Position numbers and translations under genes: made by a program | In this document: one piece after another, positions 11,557 through 20,153 of the stretch | Layout of the letters: every line of letters starts with the position of its first letter | Numbering within the stretch: position 1 is the stretch's first letter | Assembly: GCF_014696105.1 (NCBI RefSeq) | Contig: NZ_JACJPO010000027.1 | Coordinates: 62,001 to 126,000, forward strand | DNA from: Microcoleus sp. FACHB-1515 | GTDB taxonomy: Bacteria; Cyanobacteriota; Cyanobacteriia; Elainellales; Elainellaceae | Direction of reading: 5' to 3' | DNA length: 64,000 bases | The notes under the pieces: model-generated | Told to the model about the DNA's origin: nothing | What the model saw: only the letters and a program-made list of their open reading frames with translations | Databases searched by the model: none

Positions 11557-11886
11557 ATGTACACACTCAGTCGCACCGCCACAACCGAAATGGAAGTTAC
11601 CAGCATCCGGCTGGAACGCGAGCTAAAGGAAAAGCTGAAAGAGTTATCCGGCAATCAGGGCTATCAGGCATTGATTCGAGATGTGCTGTGGAACTATGTG
11701 CAGCAGCGATCGAGCGACTATCAGCCACAGATTGCCCGCGAGCAGATTCGAGCCAGCCTGGAAGCGATCGCCCAGCGAGAGGAACGTTGCGCCCTCACAG
11801 GCAAAGCCATTCGATCGCAAGAAAAGATGCTGCTTGGCTTTACGACAACGGGCGAACTGGTTCCCCTCGCTTCAGACAGCCTCTAG
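11557..11886 (+). CDS. Small ribbon-helix-helix-like protein, first gene of the ycf46 cluster
   Basis: 109 residues, strong ribosome-binding site AAAGGAG. Residues 12-50 (MEVTSIRLERELKEKLKELSG followed by an amphipathic helix, ALIRDVLWNYVQ) have the strand-helix-helix pattern of RHH DNA-binding proteins. The C-terminal part ends in GFTTTGELVPLAS and looks like a small conserved beta element of unknown role. It lies upstream of a second RHH protein, ycf46 and ycf35, all on the same strand. It may be a regulator of the cluster, but no such activity is proven by the sequence. Confidence 0.7.
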   Translation: MYTLSRTATTEMEVTSIRLERELKEKLKELSGNQGYQALIRDVLWNYVQQRSSDYQPQIAREQIRASLEAIAQREERCALTGKAIRSQEKMLLGFTTTGELVPLASDSL

Positions 11887-11893
11887 CCCATTT

Positions 11894-11931
11894 TGGCCGC
11901 ACTCAAGACAGCGCGAGCCTGAGTGCGGCCA
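11894..11931 (+). terminator. 12-bp perfect hairpin after the first RHH gene
   Basis: TGGCCGCACTCA (11894-11905) pairs perfectly with TGAGTGCGGCCA (11920-11931). It is followed only by a weak T-rich stretch (GTTGTTCTC). It is a likely terminator or processing hairpin separating the two RHH genes. Confidence 0.6.
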
Positions 11932-12078
11932 GTTGTTCTCACGAAAAATCAAGCATTTGAACTCTTTGTGTAAAGTAATGTAACAATAATGCTGTCATAG
12001 CAGCATACGGTCTTGACAGCCCCTTAACCTTCCAATTACTCTTGTCTGCATACCCGGGTATTCACCATGTAATCCGTT

Positions 12079-12408
12079 ATGCAAGAGAAGCACAAAGTCA
12101 CTCTATACCTGCCGCCAAACCTGCACCGTCAGCTAAAAATTCGAGCTGCGGTTGATGCGGAGGCGATGTCAGCGATCGCCCAGCGAGCCATCATTTTCTA
12201 CCTCAATCATTCTGAGATTGTGGACGAAGTGGAAGCCGCTCACGGTCGCGCCCACCAGGTCTATAGTTGCCCTGAGTGTTCTACCTCTCTTGTGGTTCGC
12301 GACGGAGAAGCGATCGCCCTCGGTCAGCAACCTGGCCTGCTTGATGATGATTTGCCTGTTGATCACGCTGGCGATCAATCCGGCGAGCAAGCTCTCGTCT
12401 CGGTTTAG
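12079..12408 (+). CDS. RHH protein with a Cys-x-x-Cys knuckle
   Basis: 109 residues. Residues 5-45 (KVTLYLPPNLHRQLKIRAA, AIAQRAIIFYLN) form a clear RHH/CopG-type DNA-binding motif. After a helix, YSCPECSTSLVV supplies one CxxC pair, half of a zinc knuckle, so metal binding would need a dimer or other ligands. The tail is acidic. It ends about 50 nt before ycf46 and could be co-transcribed with it. No toxin-like partner is adjacent apart from ycf46. No clear Shine-Dalgarno sequence precedes this ATG. Confidence 0.72.
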   Translation: MQEKHKVTLYLPPNLHRQLKIRAAVDAEAMSAIAQRAIIFYLNHSEIVDEVEAAHGRAHQVYSCPECSTSLVVRDGEAIALGQQPGLLDDDLPVDHAGDQSGEQALVSV

Positions 12409-12459
12409 TCTCGGTTTTCGTTCCTCACTGCTTCGGCTGTCTGTTCTTGATGTAGGTCA

Positions 12460-13977
12460 ATGGCAATGAAAGAAGAACTCAGCGTTCTAGTTCAAGCTCA
12501 ATATCCGCTGATCTACCTCGTCACTTCCGAGGAAGAACGAGCAGAGCAGACGATCGCCACGATCGCTCAAACCAAATCCAAGCGCCGCGTCTACATCTGG
12601 ACGATGACGCACGGCATTGTCGAATACGGCCAAGCCCGCACTCAAACACAGCACAACACCGTTTCGCCCGAAGCGGCGATCGAGTGGGCAATCCGGCAGC
12701 GCGAGCCGTCGATTTTTGTCTTCAAAGATTTACATCCGTTCGCAGATTCTCCCGCTGTCACCCGCTGGCTCAGAGATGCGATCGCCAGCTTCAAAGGCAC
12801 GGAGAAAACCATTATTCTGATGTCGCCTGTCCAGCAGGTTCCGATCGAACTCGAAAAGGAAGTCGCCGTTCTTGACTTTCCCCTGCCGGACATGAGCGAA
12901 CTCAATCAAGTTTTGACCAATCAACTTGATGCGTCGCGCACGAATCGCCGCATGGCAACCGAGACGCGAGAAAAACTGCTTAAGGCTGCGCTTGGTTTGA
13001 CCCGCGATGAAGCGGAAAAAGTCTACCGCAAGGCACAGGTGACAGCCGGACGTTTGACCGAAGCTGAAGTGGATGTGGTGCTTTCGGAAAAGAAGCAACT
13101 GATTCGGCGCAACGGCATCCTCGAATACATCGAGGAAGATGAAACGATCGATTCGGTCGGCGGCTTGGAAGAACTCAAGCACTGGCTGAAGCAGCGATCG
13201 GGCGCTTTCACCGAACGTGCCCGCGAATATGGTCTGCCCCAGCCCAAAGGAATGCTGATTCTTGGCGTTCCCGGTTGTGGAAAGTCGCTAATTGCCAAGA
13301 CGACTTCGCGCCTGTGGGGACTGCCTCTCTTGCGGCTGGATATGGGTCGCGTCTATGACGGCTCGATGGTGGGTCGATCGGAAGCCAACCTGCGAAACGC
13401 GCTCAAAACCGCAGAATCAATTTCACCGACGATTCTATTTATTGACGAAATTGACAAGGCGTTTGCAGGCAGCAGCGGATCAGCCGATTCCGACGGCGGC
13501 ACGTCCAGCCGGATCTTCGGGTCGTTCCTCACCTGGATGCAGGAGAAAACTTCTCCGGTCTTCGTGATGGCAACGGCGAACCGAGTCGAACGGTTGCCCG
13601 GTGAGTTTTTGCGGAAGGGTCGCTTTGACGAATTGTTCTTCGTCGATTTGCCGAACCCGGAAGAGCGCAAAGAGATTTTCAGAATTCATTTGTCGAAACG
13701 ACGGCGCGACATTGCTCGATTTGACCTCGATCAGCTTGTGAAAGTCTGCGATGGCTTTTCGGGCGCAGAAATCGAGCAGGCACTCGTGGCCGCGATGTAT
13801 GAGGCTTTCGCGCAAGACCGCGAATTTACGCAGCTAGACATCATCGCCGCAATTCGAGCCACCTTGCCGCTGTCGAAGACAATGAGCGAACAGGTCACTG
13901 CCCTGCGGGACTGGGCGAATCAGCGAGCGAGACCTGCCGCCGCCTCCGTCGCTGAGTATCAGCGGATGGAGTTCTAA
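12460..13977 (+). CDS. ycf46: Ycf46-type AAA ATPase
   Basis: 505 residues. The N-terminal 200 residues (MKEELSVLVQAQYPLIYLVTSEEERAE) and a single AAA module match the Ycf46 family, which is plastid-encoded in red algae. Walker A is GVPGCGKS (about 267-274), Walker B ILFIDEIDKAF (about 325), and an arginine-containing second region of homology follows (GEFLRKGRFDELFFVDLP). It is probably a cytoplasmic oligomeric ATPase. In Synechocystis a homologue is in a stress-responsive gene cluster and has been linked to inorganic-carbon use. Two initiator codons are possible (ATG GCA ATG). Confidence 0.9.
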   Translation: MAMKEELSVLVQAQYPLIYLVTSEEERAEQTIATIAQTKSKRRVYIWTMTHGIVEYGQARTQTQHNTVSPEAAIEWAIRQREPSIFVFKDLHPFADSPAVTRWLRDAIASFKGTEKTIILMSPVQQVPIELEKEVAVLDFPLPDMSELNQVLTNQLDASRTNRRMATETREKLLKAALGLTRDEAEKVYRKAQVTAGRLTEAEVDVVLSEKKQLIRRNGILEYIEEDETIDSVGGLEELKHWLKQRSGAFTERAREYGLPQPKGMLILGVPGCGKSLIAKTTSRLWGLPLLRLDMGRVYDGSMVGRSEANLRNALKTAESISPTILFIDEIDKAFAGSSGSADSDGGTSSRIFGSFLTWMQEKTSPVFVMATANRVERLPGEFLRKGRFDELFFVDLPNPEERKEIFRIHLSKRRRDIARFDLDQLVKVCDGFSGAEIEQALVAAMYEAFAQDREFTQLDIIAAIRATLPLSKTMSEQVTALRDWANQRARPAAASVAEYQRMEF

Positions 13978-14012
13978 CAGGCTTTCACTCCTGCTTCCCA
14001 ACAGGAGGAAAG

Positions 14013-14029
14013 GCTAGCAAGTTGCTAGC
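14013..14029. promoter_or_regulatory. Palindrome and TTGACA upstream of ycf35
   Basis: GCTAGCAA-G-TTGCTAGC is a perfect 8-bp inverted repeat around a single base. Four nucleotides later comes TTGACA (14033-14038), a consensus -35 hexamer, although no good -10 follows at the usual distance. The arrangement resembles an operator beside a promoter for ycf35, located about 110 nt before its start. Confidence 0.5.
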
Positions 14030-14139
14030 AGTTTGACAAAATAGGCCGTATCAGGTTTGCCTTCCAACCGCTAAACCGATCGGTGTTCAAATGTAAACAC
14101 GTTGTCTCTCTCAATCTCTTCTATCGGAGGAAATCCAAA

Positions 14140-14490
14140 ATGTCTCACTTTAGCACTCTTCGCACCAAAATCACCGATGCCGAAATCCTCAAGGCTTCGC
14201 TGCGCGACCTGGGTATCAATGTGAAGACCGAAGCTGATGTTCGTGGCTACAACGGTCAGCGCGTCCGCTCGGATATCGTGGCAGTGTTGGAAGGCGAATA
14301 TGATTTGGGCTGGTCGCGCAATGCCGATGGTTCGTTTGACTTGATCGCAGACCTTTGGGGTGTTGCCAAGAAGCACAACCAAACCGAACTGATCAACTCG
14401 ATCAACCAGAAGTATGCAGTCAACAAGACCTTGGCTGAAGTCAAGCGTCCTGGCCTGCAAAACGCCAACGTCAAACTCGTGGTTCAGTAA
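14140..14490 (+). CDS. ycf35: Ycf35-like DUF1257 protein
   Basis: 116 residues: MSHFSTLRTKITDAEILKAS and a compact alpha/beta body typical of DUF1257, the Ycf35 family of cyanobacteria and red-algal plastids. No catalytic motif is apparent and the function is unknown. The ATG at 14140 is set by the strong ribosome-binding site CGGAGGAAA. It lies 162 nt after ycf46 on the same strand and ends in a strong terminator. Proximity of the two conserved Ycf families suggests a functional link (inference). Confidence 0.88.
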   Translation: MSHFSTLRTKITDAEILKASLRDLGINVKTEADVRGYNGQRVRSDIVAVLEGEYDLGWSRNADGSFDLIADLWGVAKKHNQTELINSINQKYAVNKTLAEVKRPGLQNANVKLVVQ

Positions 14491-14516
14491 TCCACGTCTA
14501 CAAGCGTTCCCAATTG

Positions 14517-14548
14517 ACGGGCTGATCTCACAGATCAGCCCGTTTTTT
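14517..14548 (+). terminator. Rho-independent terminator of ycf35
   Basis: Perfect 12-bp stem ACGGGCTGATCT / AGATCAGCCCGT with a three-base loop, running into six T. Confidence 0.95.
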
Positions 14549-14643
14549 GCTGCCAACTGACTTCCATTACCGCTAACCTGATAGGATGAAGAGACCCAAT
14601 TCGCATCTATCTTGCGAATGGTCTTGGCGATCGAAGGCAGCTT

Positions 14644-16131
14644 ATGAAGCAAATTCTGCTATGCCTAGAACCTTCAAACCTGCGGCAGGCGATCGCCCAA
14701 TGGCTGCAAAACCACGAGTATCGATTAGTCGAAGGCACGATCGATTCTGCCTCGTTCGATTTGTGCCTGATTGATCGCCCCAGCCTCGATCGCGATCGTG
14801 TCTTGATTTTAGATCGGAAGCGGTCGGCATTCGAGCTTTTACCTGTGCTGCTAGTGTGTGATCAGCTTGAGTCGATCGATTTGCAGGGCGTAGACGACGT
14901 GATCAAGCTGCCGATCGACTGGCTGGAATTACAGGTGCGGCTGACGAATTTGCTGCAATCGCGGCAGTATTTGCAGGCGTTTCAAGCAGTGGAGCGCGAT
15001 CGGGTGGATGCCGAATATGAATCGGTCTTTGCTGCGCTACAAGGCAATCATTTGGGATTGCAGCGATTGGTCGAGTCGAGCGTGATCGGATTTGTGATCG
15101 CCAACTTTCAAGGGCAGATTCTCGATGCCAATGATGCATTTCTCGCCCTGCTTGGCTACACACGCTCGGAACTGCGATCGGGTCAAGTCCGTTGGGATGT
15201 GCTGACACCGCCAGAATATCAAGAGCGCGATCGTCAAATTATTGAAGAACTGCGCGAGACCAGCATTTTTCGCGAGTATGAAAAAGAAATGCTGCACAAA
15301 AACGGCGATCGCGTCGTCATCCAAACGGGCGGAGCGCTGCTGAGTGAGGCTGAGGAAACTGTGATTTGCTTTGTTCTAGACGTAAGCGATCGCAAGCGGA
15401 TCGAGGACGAGCGCCAGCAAGCGCTTCAGCAAGCCCAGGAAGTCAATTCACTGCGATCGCGGTTTGTGTCGCTGGTCACGCACGAGTTTCGCAATCCGCT
15501 CAATGTGATTTCGGGAACGACGCAACTGCTAGAGCGATATCCAGACTGGTCAGCGGAACGACGAGCGGATTGCTTTCGCCGCATTCAAGCAGCGATCGCT
15601 CGGATGCTGGAACTGCTCGACGATGTGCTGCTGATTAGTCGAGCCGAAGCAGGCAAGCTGAACTTTGCGCCTGCACCAGTAGCGATCGAGGCGTTTTGCG
15701 ATCAGCTTGTTGAAGAATTCAAGCTGGGATCAGGCCGCGAACACCGCTTGATTTTCACCGTGCAGGGCGAGTGCGGCCAGCCTGCACTGGATGAAAAATT
15801 ACTGCGTCTGATTTTGAGTAACCTAATCGCCAACGCGATTAAATATTCGCCGATCGGCAGCACGGTGACGCTGGAACTGATGGGACAACCCGAAGCGATC
15901 GCGTTTCGCATCCGCGACAGCGGCATTGGCATTCCGATCGAAGACCAGCCACGTTTATTTGAAGCATTCTTTCGAGCGCAAAATGTCGGCACAACTCCGG
16001 GAACCGGATTGGGACTGGCGATCGCCAAGCAAGCCGTTGAACTGCACGGCGGATCGATCGCGGTGGAGAGTGAAGCCAATCAAGGAACGACATTTACGGT
16101 ACGACTGCCGATCGCAACAACGCCCAATTGA
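14644..16131 (+). CDS. PAS sensor histidine kinase with a degenerate receiver
   Basis: 495 residues, cytoplasmic. The first 110 residues have receiver-like secondary structure but lack the acidic pair (MKQILLCLEPSN), so this looks like a pseudo-receiver. A PAS domain follows (VIGFVIANFQGQILDANDAFL), then HisKA with the phospho-His in FVSLVTHEFRNPLNV, and an HATPase with NAIKYSP, DSGIGIP and GTGLGLAIAKQ. The output response regulator is not adjacent. The pseudo-receiver may sense a ligand or bind a protein, as in some clock-linked cyanobacterial kinases (inference only). Confidence 0.9.
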   Translation: MKQILLCLEPSNLRQAIAQWLQNHEYRLVEGTIDSASFDLCLIDRPSLDRDRVLILDRKRSAFELLPVLLVCDQLESIDLQGVDDVIKLPIDWLELQVRLTNLLQSRQYLQAFQAVERDRVDAEYESVFAALQGNHLGLQRLVESSVIGFVIANFQGQILDANDAFLALLGYTRSELRSGQVRWDVLTPPEYQERDRQIIEELRETSIFREYEKEMLHKNGDRVVIQTGGALLSEAEETVICFVLDVSDRKRIEDERQQALQQAQEVNSLRSRFVSLVTHEFRNPLNVISGTTQLLERYPDWSAERRADCFRRIQAAIARMLELLDDVLLISRAEAGKLNFAPAPVAIEAFCDQLVEEFKLGSGREHRLIFTVQGECGQPALDEKLLRLILSNLIANAIKYSPIGSTVTLELMGQPEAIAFRIRDSGIGIPIEDQPRLFEAFFRAQNVGTTPGTGLGLAIAKQAVELHGGSIAVESEANQGTTFTVRLPIATTPN

Positions 16132-16135
16132 TTCG

Positions 16136-16738
16136 CTACCAAATTTTGCTTAAATCCAGCACAAAGCCGGAAAGCGTTGGATCGCCGCTGAGGATGGCTG
16201 GATTGTTAAGCTGTTGGACTAGAGCATTGGGCTGGTAGATGTAAACCTGCTTTTCGATCGCATCAATCAGCCAGCCCAACCGTGCGCCATTATCGAGATA
16301 TTCCTGCATCTTGGCTTGCAGCGTGGAGAGATCGTCGGTTTCCGATCGCAACTCCACCACAAATTCCGGGCAAATCGGAGCGAACTTCTTGCGCTGCGCG
16401 AGCGGAATGGTATTCCAGCGCGATCGAGCAATCCAGGCAACATCGGGCGATCGAACTGCGCCATTTGGCAGCGTGAACCCAGTGCTAGAGTCGAAAATCA
16501 ATCCTGTCCCATCTCGCTCTGCCCACACGCCGATTTGTACAATCAAACTGGCATTGCGATTTCCCGACTCTGCTCCGGTGGGTGACAAAACAATTAGCTC
16601 CCCGCTGGCGCTACGTTCAAACCGCTGCTCAGAATTGATTTGGCAAAACTCAAAAAACTGATCGTCCGTCAGCTTCACGATCGGATCAAGCTTGATCACG
16701 ATTTGCTGTTGCGGAACAAATTCAACGGTTGCGCTCAT
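16136..16738 (-). CDS. Uma2 (DUF820) endonuclease-like protein, copy 1
   Basis: 200 residues. It has the Uma2 pattern of a PD-(D/E)xK-like fold: SPDVAWIA supplies the Asp and PEFVVELRSETD the E/D-containing strand, followed by MQEYLDNGARLGWLID. Uma2 genes are very numerous in cyanobacteria and their role is unresolved. ATG at 16738 is preferred over an upstream GTG at 16756. It is convergent with the kinase gene, separated by 4 nt. It serves as the comparison for the second copy at 52854, which carries eight extra residues. Confidence 0.85.
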   Translation of the reverse strand: MSATVEFVPQQQIVIKLDPIVKLTDDQFFEFCQINSEQRFERSASGELIVLSPTGAESGNRNASLIVQIGVWAERDGTGLIFDSSTGFTLPNGAVRSPDVAWIARSRWNTIPLAQRKKFAPICPEFVVELRSETDDLSTLQAKMQEYLDNGARLGWLIDAIEKQVYIYQPNALVQQLNNPAILSGDPTLSGFVLDLSKIW

Positions 16739-16888
16739 GAAGTTGCCCTCGATCACCTGATTTGCCCTCGATCGCCTAATTTAATTGTAGTTGCGCCGTC
16801 CGCAGTCCGTTCAAAGCGGTTTCGGCAGTTCTTCCGAATCGCCAAACGGCTATGCTGGTGTAGATGGAATTTCTTCGCATGAACCGCC

Positions 16889-18166
16889 GTGCTTGACCTC
16901 AAATTGATTCGCGAAAATCCCGAACAGGTGCAAGAACGCCTGAACACACGCGGAAACTATGACCTGCAAATCGTGATCGACCTCGATCGCCAACAGCGCG
17001 ATTTGGAAGTGAAGCGATCGCAGTTGCAAGCACGCCGCAACGAAATTGGCAAACTCGTTGGCGAGAAAATGCGCGGTGGCGCAAAGCCGGATGATGCAGT
17101 TGTCAAGGCGCTGCGCGAAGAAGGCAATCAGGTCAACGCGCAGCTTGGCGAACTGGAACCGCAAGAGCGCGACTTGAAATTCCAGCTTGAAGCCGTGATG
17201 CTGACGCTGCCGAATTTGCCCGATCCGTCCACGCCGATCGGCAAAGATGAAACAGAAAATATCGAAGTGCGGCGCTGGGGCGACGAATATTTGCCGCTGA
17301 ATCCGAACATTTTGCCGCACTGGGAAATCGGCGAAAAATTGGGGATTCTCAACTTCGAGCGATCGACCAAAATCGCCCAAAGCCGCTTTGTAACCTTGGT
17401 TGGAGCGGGTGCAGCCTTAGAGCGAGCCTTGATTCAGTTCATGCTCGATCGCCACGTTCAGGCGGGCTATGTGGAAGTGCTGCCGCCGATTTTGGTGAAC
17501 AGCGCGTCGCTGACGGCTTCAGGACAACTGCCTAAATTTGCCGAGGAAAGCTTTAAGTGCGATCGCGATGACCTGTGGCTGACGCCAACGGCGGAAGTGC
17601 CGATCGCCAGCTTGTACCGTGATGAAGTCCTCGATGCGGAAGCCCTACCGATTCACCACTGCGCCTATACGCCGTGTTTTCGACGGGAGGCGGGCAGCTA
17701 CGGACGCGACACACGCGGATTGATTCGCCTGCACCAGTTCAACAAGGTGGAGATGTTCAAGTTCGTGCATCCTGACCAGTCGGAAGCGGAACTGCAATCG
17801 CTGACGCAGGACGCCGAGGGCGTGTTGCAGGCGTTGAAATTGCCCTATCGCGTCTTGCAGCTTTGCACGGGCGATATGGGATTTTCCGCTGCAAAAACTT
17901 ATGATCTCGAAGTTTGGCTGCCCTCGTCGGGCAAATATCGCGAAATTTCAAGCTGCTCAAACTGCAACGATTTTCAGGCGAGACGGGGAAATTTGCGCTT
18001 TAAAGAAGCAGGCAAAAAAGGAACCCAGTTTTTGCACACGCTGAACGGATCGGGATTGGCGATCGGTCGGACGATGGCCGCAATTCTGGAAAACTATCAG
18101 CAAGAAGACGGCAAGGTGAAAATTCCGGATGTGCTGCGGCCTTATTTGGGACGCGAATTGTTGTAG
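16889..18166 (+). CDS. serS: Seryl-tRNA synthetase
   Basis: 425 residues. It charges tRNA-Ser. The N-terminal [14 protein letters not shown] starts the long coiled-coil arm (residues up to about 110) that contacts the tRNA. Class II motifs follow, including [38 protein letters not shown] and [17 protein letters not shown]. The initiator is GTG, fixed by the family's conserved MLDLK start. Full length. Confidence 0.98.
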   Translation: MLDLKLIRENPEQVQERLNTRGNYDLQIVIDLDRQQRDLEVKRSQLQARRNEIGKLVGEKMRGGAKPDDAVVKALREEGNQVNAQLGELEPQERDLKFQLEAVMLTLPNLPDPSTPIGKDETENIEVRRWGDEYLPLNPNILPHWEIGEKLGILNFERSTKIAQSRFVTLVGAGAALERALIQFMLDRHVQAGYVEVLPPILVNSASLTASGQLPKFAEESFKCDRDDLWLTPTAEVPIASLYRDEVLDAEALPIHHCAYTPCFRREAGSYGRDTRGLIRLHQFNKVEMFKFVHPDQSEAELQSLTQDAEGVLQALKLPYRVLQLCTGDMGFSAAKTYDLEVWLPSSGKYREISSCSNCNDFQARRGNLRFKEAGKKGTQFLHTLNGSGLAIGRTMAAILENYQQEDGKVKIPDVLRPYLGRELL

Positions 18167-18208
18167 ACGATGTTTTGACGGCGATCGCCTGCGTTTCTGC
18201 TAATTCTT

Positions 18209-18535
18209 CTAAAAGGTTTTCAACAGCGGTAACACCTTTTTCTTGAGCCGATCAATCAAAGCTGGCTCCATGTAATCATATTCGTCTGGAATATCCAGGC
18301 AGATGACACGCTTGCTTTTGAGCCAAGGTTGAAACTGTTGCATCAGCTTTTTGCGATGTGATTTTTCCATCACAAAAATGATATCTGCCCGCTCGATCGC
18401 TTCACTTTCAAGCGGCATTTCTGCATCTCGATCGAGTCCGGCTGATTCAACTTCTAAACCTTCATATGCTGAAAAAATTGCTTCCGCTGTTGGACTCCGC
18501 AAGCGATTTCGGCTGCAAATAAATAACACTTTCAT
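18209..18535 (-). CDS. Low-molecular-weight protein tyrosine phosphatase-like protein
   Basis: 108 residues, shorter than classical LMW-PTPs (about 150). The P-loop is intact at the N-terminus: CSRNRLRS fits C-x5-R-S with Cys7 as nucleophile and Arg13. The acid loop is replaced by DIPDEYDYM, which still offers Asp residues. ATG start. This short subfamily is widespread and usually uncharacterised. Convergent with serS; divergent from the efflux gene at 18682. Confidence 0.82.
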   Translation of the reverse strand: MKVLFICSRNRLRSPTAEAIFSAYEGLEVESAGLDRDAEMPLESEAIERADIIFVMEKSHRKKLMQQFQPWLKSKRVICLDIPDEYDYMEPALIDRLKKKVLPLLKTF

Positions 18536-18681
18536 TGCATCGTCTGTAAGAGAAGTTTTTGTAGAATGTCCTGCATCAATCTACACATCGCCCAAATCGC
18601 GATTGCAAAAAATGACAGCAGATTGACGAAAAAAACGGAGTGCGCTAACTATTAAAGTCTAGCCCTGCAAAGTTGCAAGCA

Positions 18682-20016
18682 ATGGAACCTTCTTCCGAGT
18701 CTGAGTTGGCGATCGTCGAGCCGCATCGACCTACCGCTTCGCCCACCCCGCGCCGCTGGTTGCCCTGGGTGATCGGCGCTTTGCTGCTGCTGTTGGGAAG
18801 CTTTGGCCTGTGGCGCTGGTGGCAAGCGCGATCGCAGCCCCCAGAAAACGCAATGCAGGGGCGAGCCGCTCCGGTTGAAGTTGCCGCTGTGCAGACCGGA
18901 AGAGTGCAAGAGGCGACGGAATTTGTCGGCAACCTCACATCGCGCAATGCCGTCGAACTCAGTCCAGAAATTGAAGGGCGGGTGACGCGAATTTTTGTGC
19001 AAGCGGGCGATCGCGTCGCGCAGGGAACACCGATCGTACTGCTCAGCCCAGATCGACGACAGGCAGAACTGGCGGGCGTTTTAGCCAGCGTCAACTCTGC
19101 CCGGGCGATTCGCGCCAATGCCGCTTCGCAAATTGAAGCGCTCCAGGCCGAACGAGTCGCTAGCCTTGCCGAAGTTGAACTGCAAACCACGCAGCGCAAT
19201 CGCATTGCCAATCTGGTTGCCGCAGGTGCGCTGGCGCGAGAGCAGCTTGACATTGTGGAGCGCGATCGCCGCACGGCACTTTCGGCTTTGGCGGCGATCG
19301 ATCAGCGCATCGAAGCGGCTCGTGCCAACCTTGCCGAAGCGCAGGCTGGACTGGCTCAAGCACAAGCAAATGCCAGTGCCGCAAACGTCGAGCTGCAAGA
19401 TACGATCGTCCGCGCTCCGTTTGCGGGTGTGGTCGGCGACATTCCGGTGCGAGTCGGACAAGTTGTCAGCTCAAGCGACACGCTCACCAGCATTACCGAA
19501 AATGACAGACTGGAGCTAGAGATCGCTGTGCCGATCGAGCGCTCAGCGGATTTGCGGACGGGGCAGCGCGTTGAACTGTCCGATGCTCAAGGCAAAGCGC
19601 TTGGCGTTGGGCAAGTCAGCTTCATTTCGCCACAGGCCAATCCCACCGCCCAAACCGTCTTGGTCAAAACCCAATTTCCCAATCCTGGCGGGCGACTGCT
19701 CAACAATCAGTTTGTCCGCGCTCGCCTCATTTGGGACGATCGCAGCGGCCTGCTCGTTCCCAGTGCAGCAATTTCTCGCTTAGGCGGCGAAACTTTTGTC
19801 TTCCTGGCGGAATCGCAACCGCTGCAACCCGGCCAACCGCCGCAGCTAGTCGCCCGTCAGCGCCTCGTCGAATTGGGCAGCATTCAAGGCAACAACTATC
19901 AGGTACTCGAAGGCTTGCAGCCGGGCGATCGCATTGTCACGTCAGGCGTCCTGAACCTTTCTGATGGAATTCCAATTAGTCCGATGCAGGAAGGACAGGC
20001 CGCACCGCAATCCTAG
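18682..20016 (+). CDS. RND-type membrane fusion protein (HlyD/AcrA family)
   Basis: 444 residues. A cytoplasmic N-terminal segment is followed by a membrane anchor (WLPWVIGALLLLLGSFGLW), then the lipoyl/barrel-sandwich halves (GNLTSRNAVELSPEIEGRV and DTIVRAPFAGVVGDIPVRVGQ) separated by a long coiled-coil hairpin rich in Ala, Gln and Glu. The beta-barrel domain and a C-terminal domain come after. It should bridge an inner-membrane pump and an outer-membrane channel. No pump gene is next to it. ATG at 18682 rather than the TTG at 18673. Confidence 0.93.
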   Translation: MEPSSESELAIVEPHRPTASPTPRRWLPWVIGALLLLLGSFGLWRWWQARSQPPENAMQGRAAPVEVAAVQTGRVQEATEFVGNLTSRNAVELSPEIEGRVTRIFVQAGDRVAQGTPIVLLSPDRRQAELAGVLASVNSARAIRANAASQIEALQAERVASLAEVELQTTQRNRIANLVAAGALAREQLDIVERDRRTALSALAAIDQRIEAARANLAEAQAGLAQAQANASAANVELQDTIVRAPFAGVVGDIPVRVGQVVSSSDTLTSITENDRLELEIAVPIERSADLRTGQRVELSDAQGKALGVGQVSFISPQANPTAQTVLVKTQFPNPGGRLLNNQFVRARLIWDDRSGLLVPSAAISRLGGETFVFLAESQPLQPGQPPQLVARQRLVELGSIQGNNYQVLEGLQPGDRIVTSGVLNLSDGIPISPMQEGQAAPQS

Positions 20017-20153
20017 GCCGATCGTGCACTGATTAATAGGGCACGGCAATTGTCAGATCGCGATGGAGATCTGCTGGAGTCGGCAACGCTGCTGAATTCG
20101 ATCGCCTCAGTTGCAACAGGCTAAACTCGAATCACACTGGCGTCCCGTCCACC

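Noticed and set aside
16370-16400. A partial match (17 of 24) of the 29-bp repeat in the Uma2 copy at 16136
   Set aside because: It aligns at a different codon position in the protein, so the similarity is probably chance.
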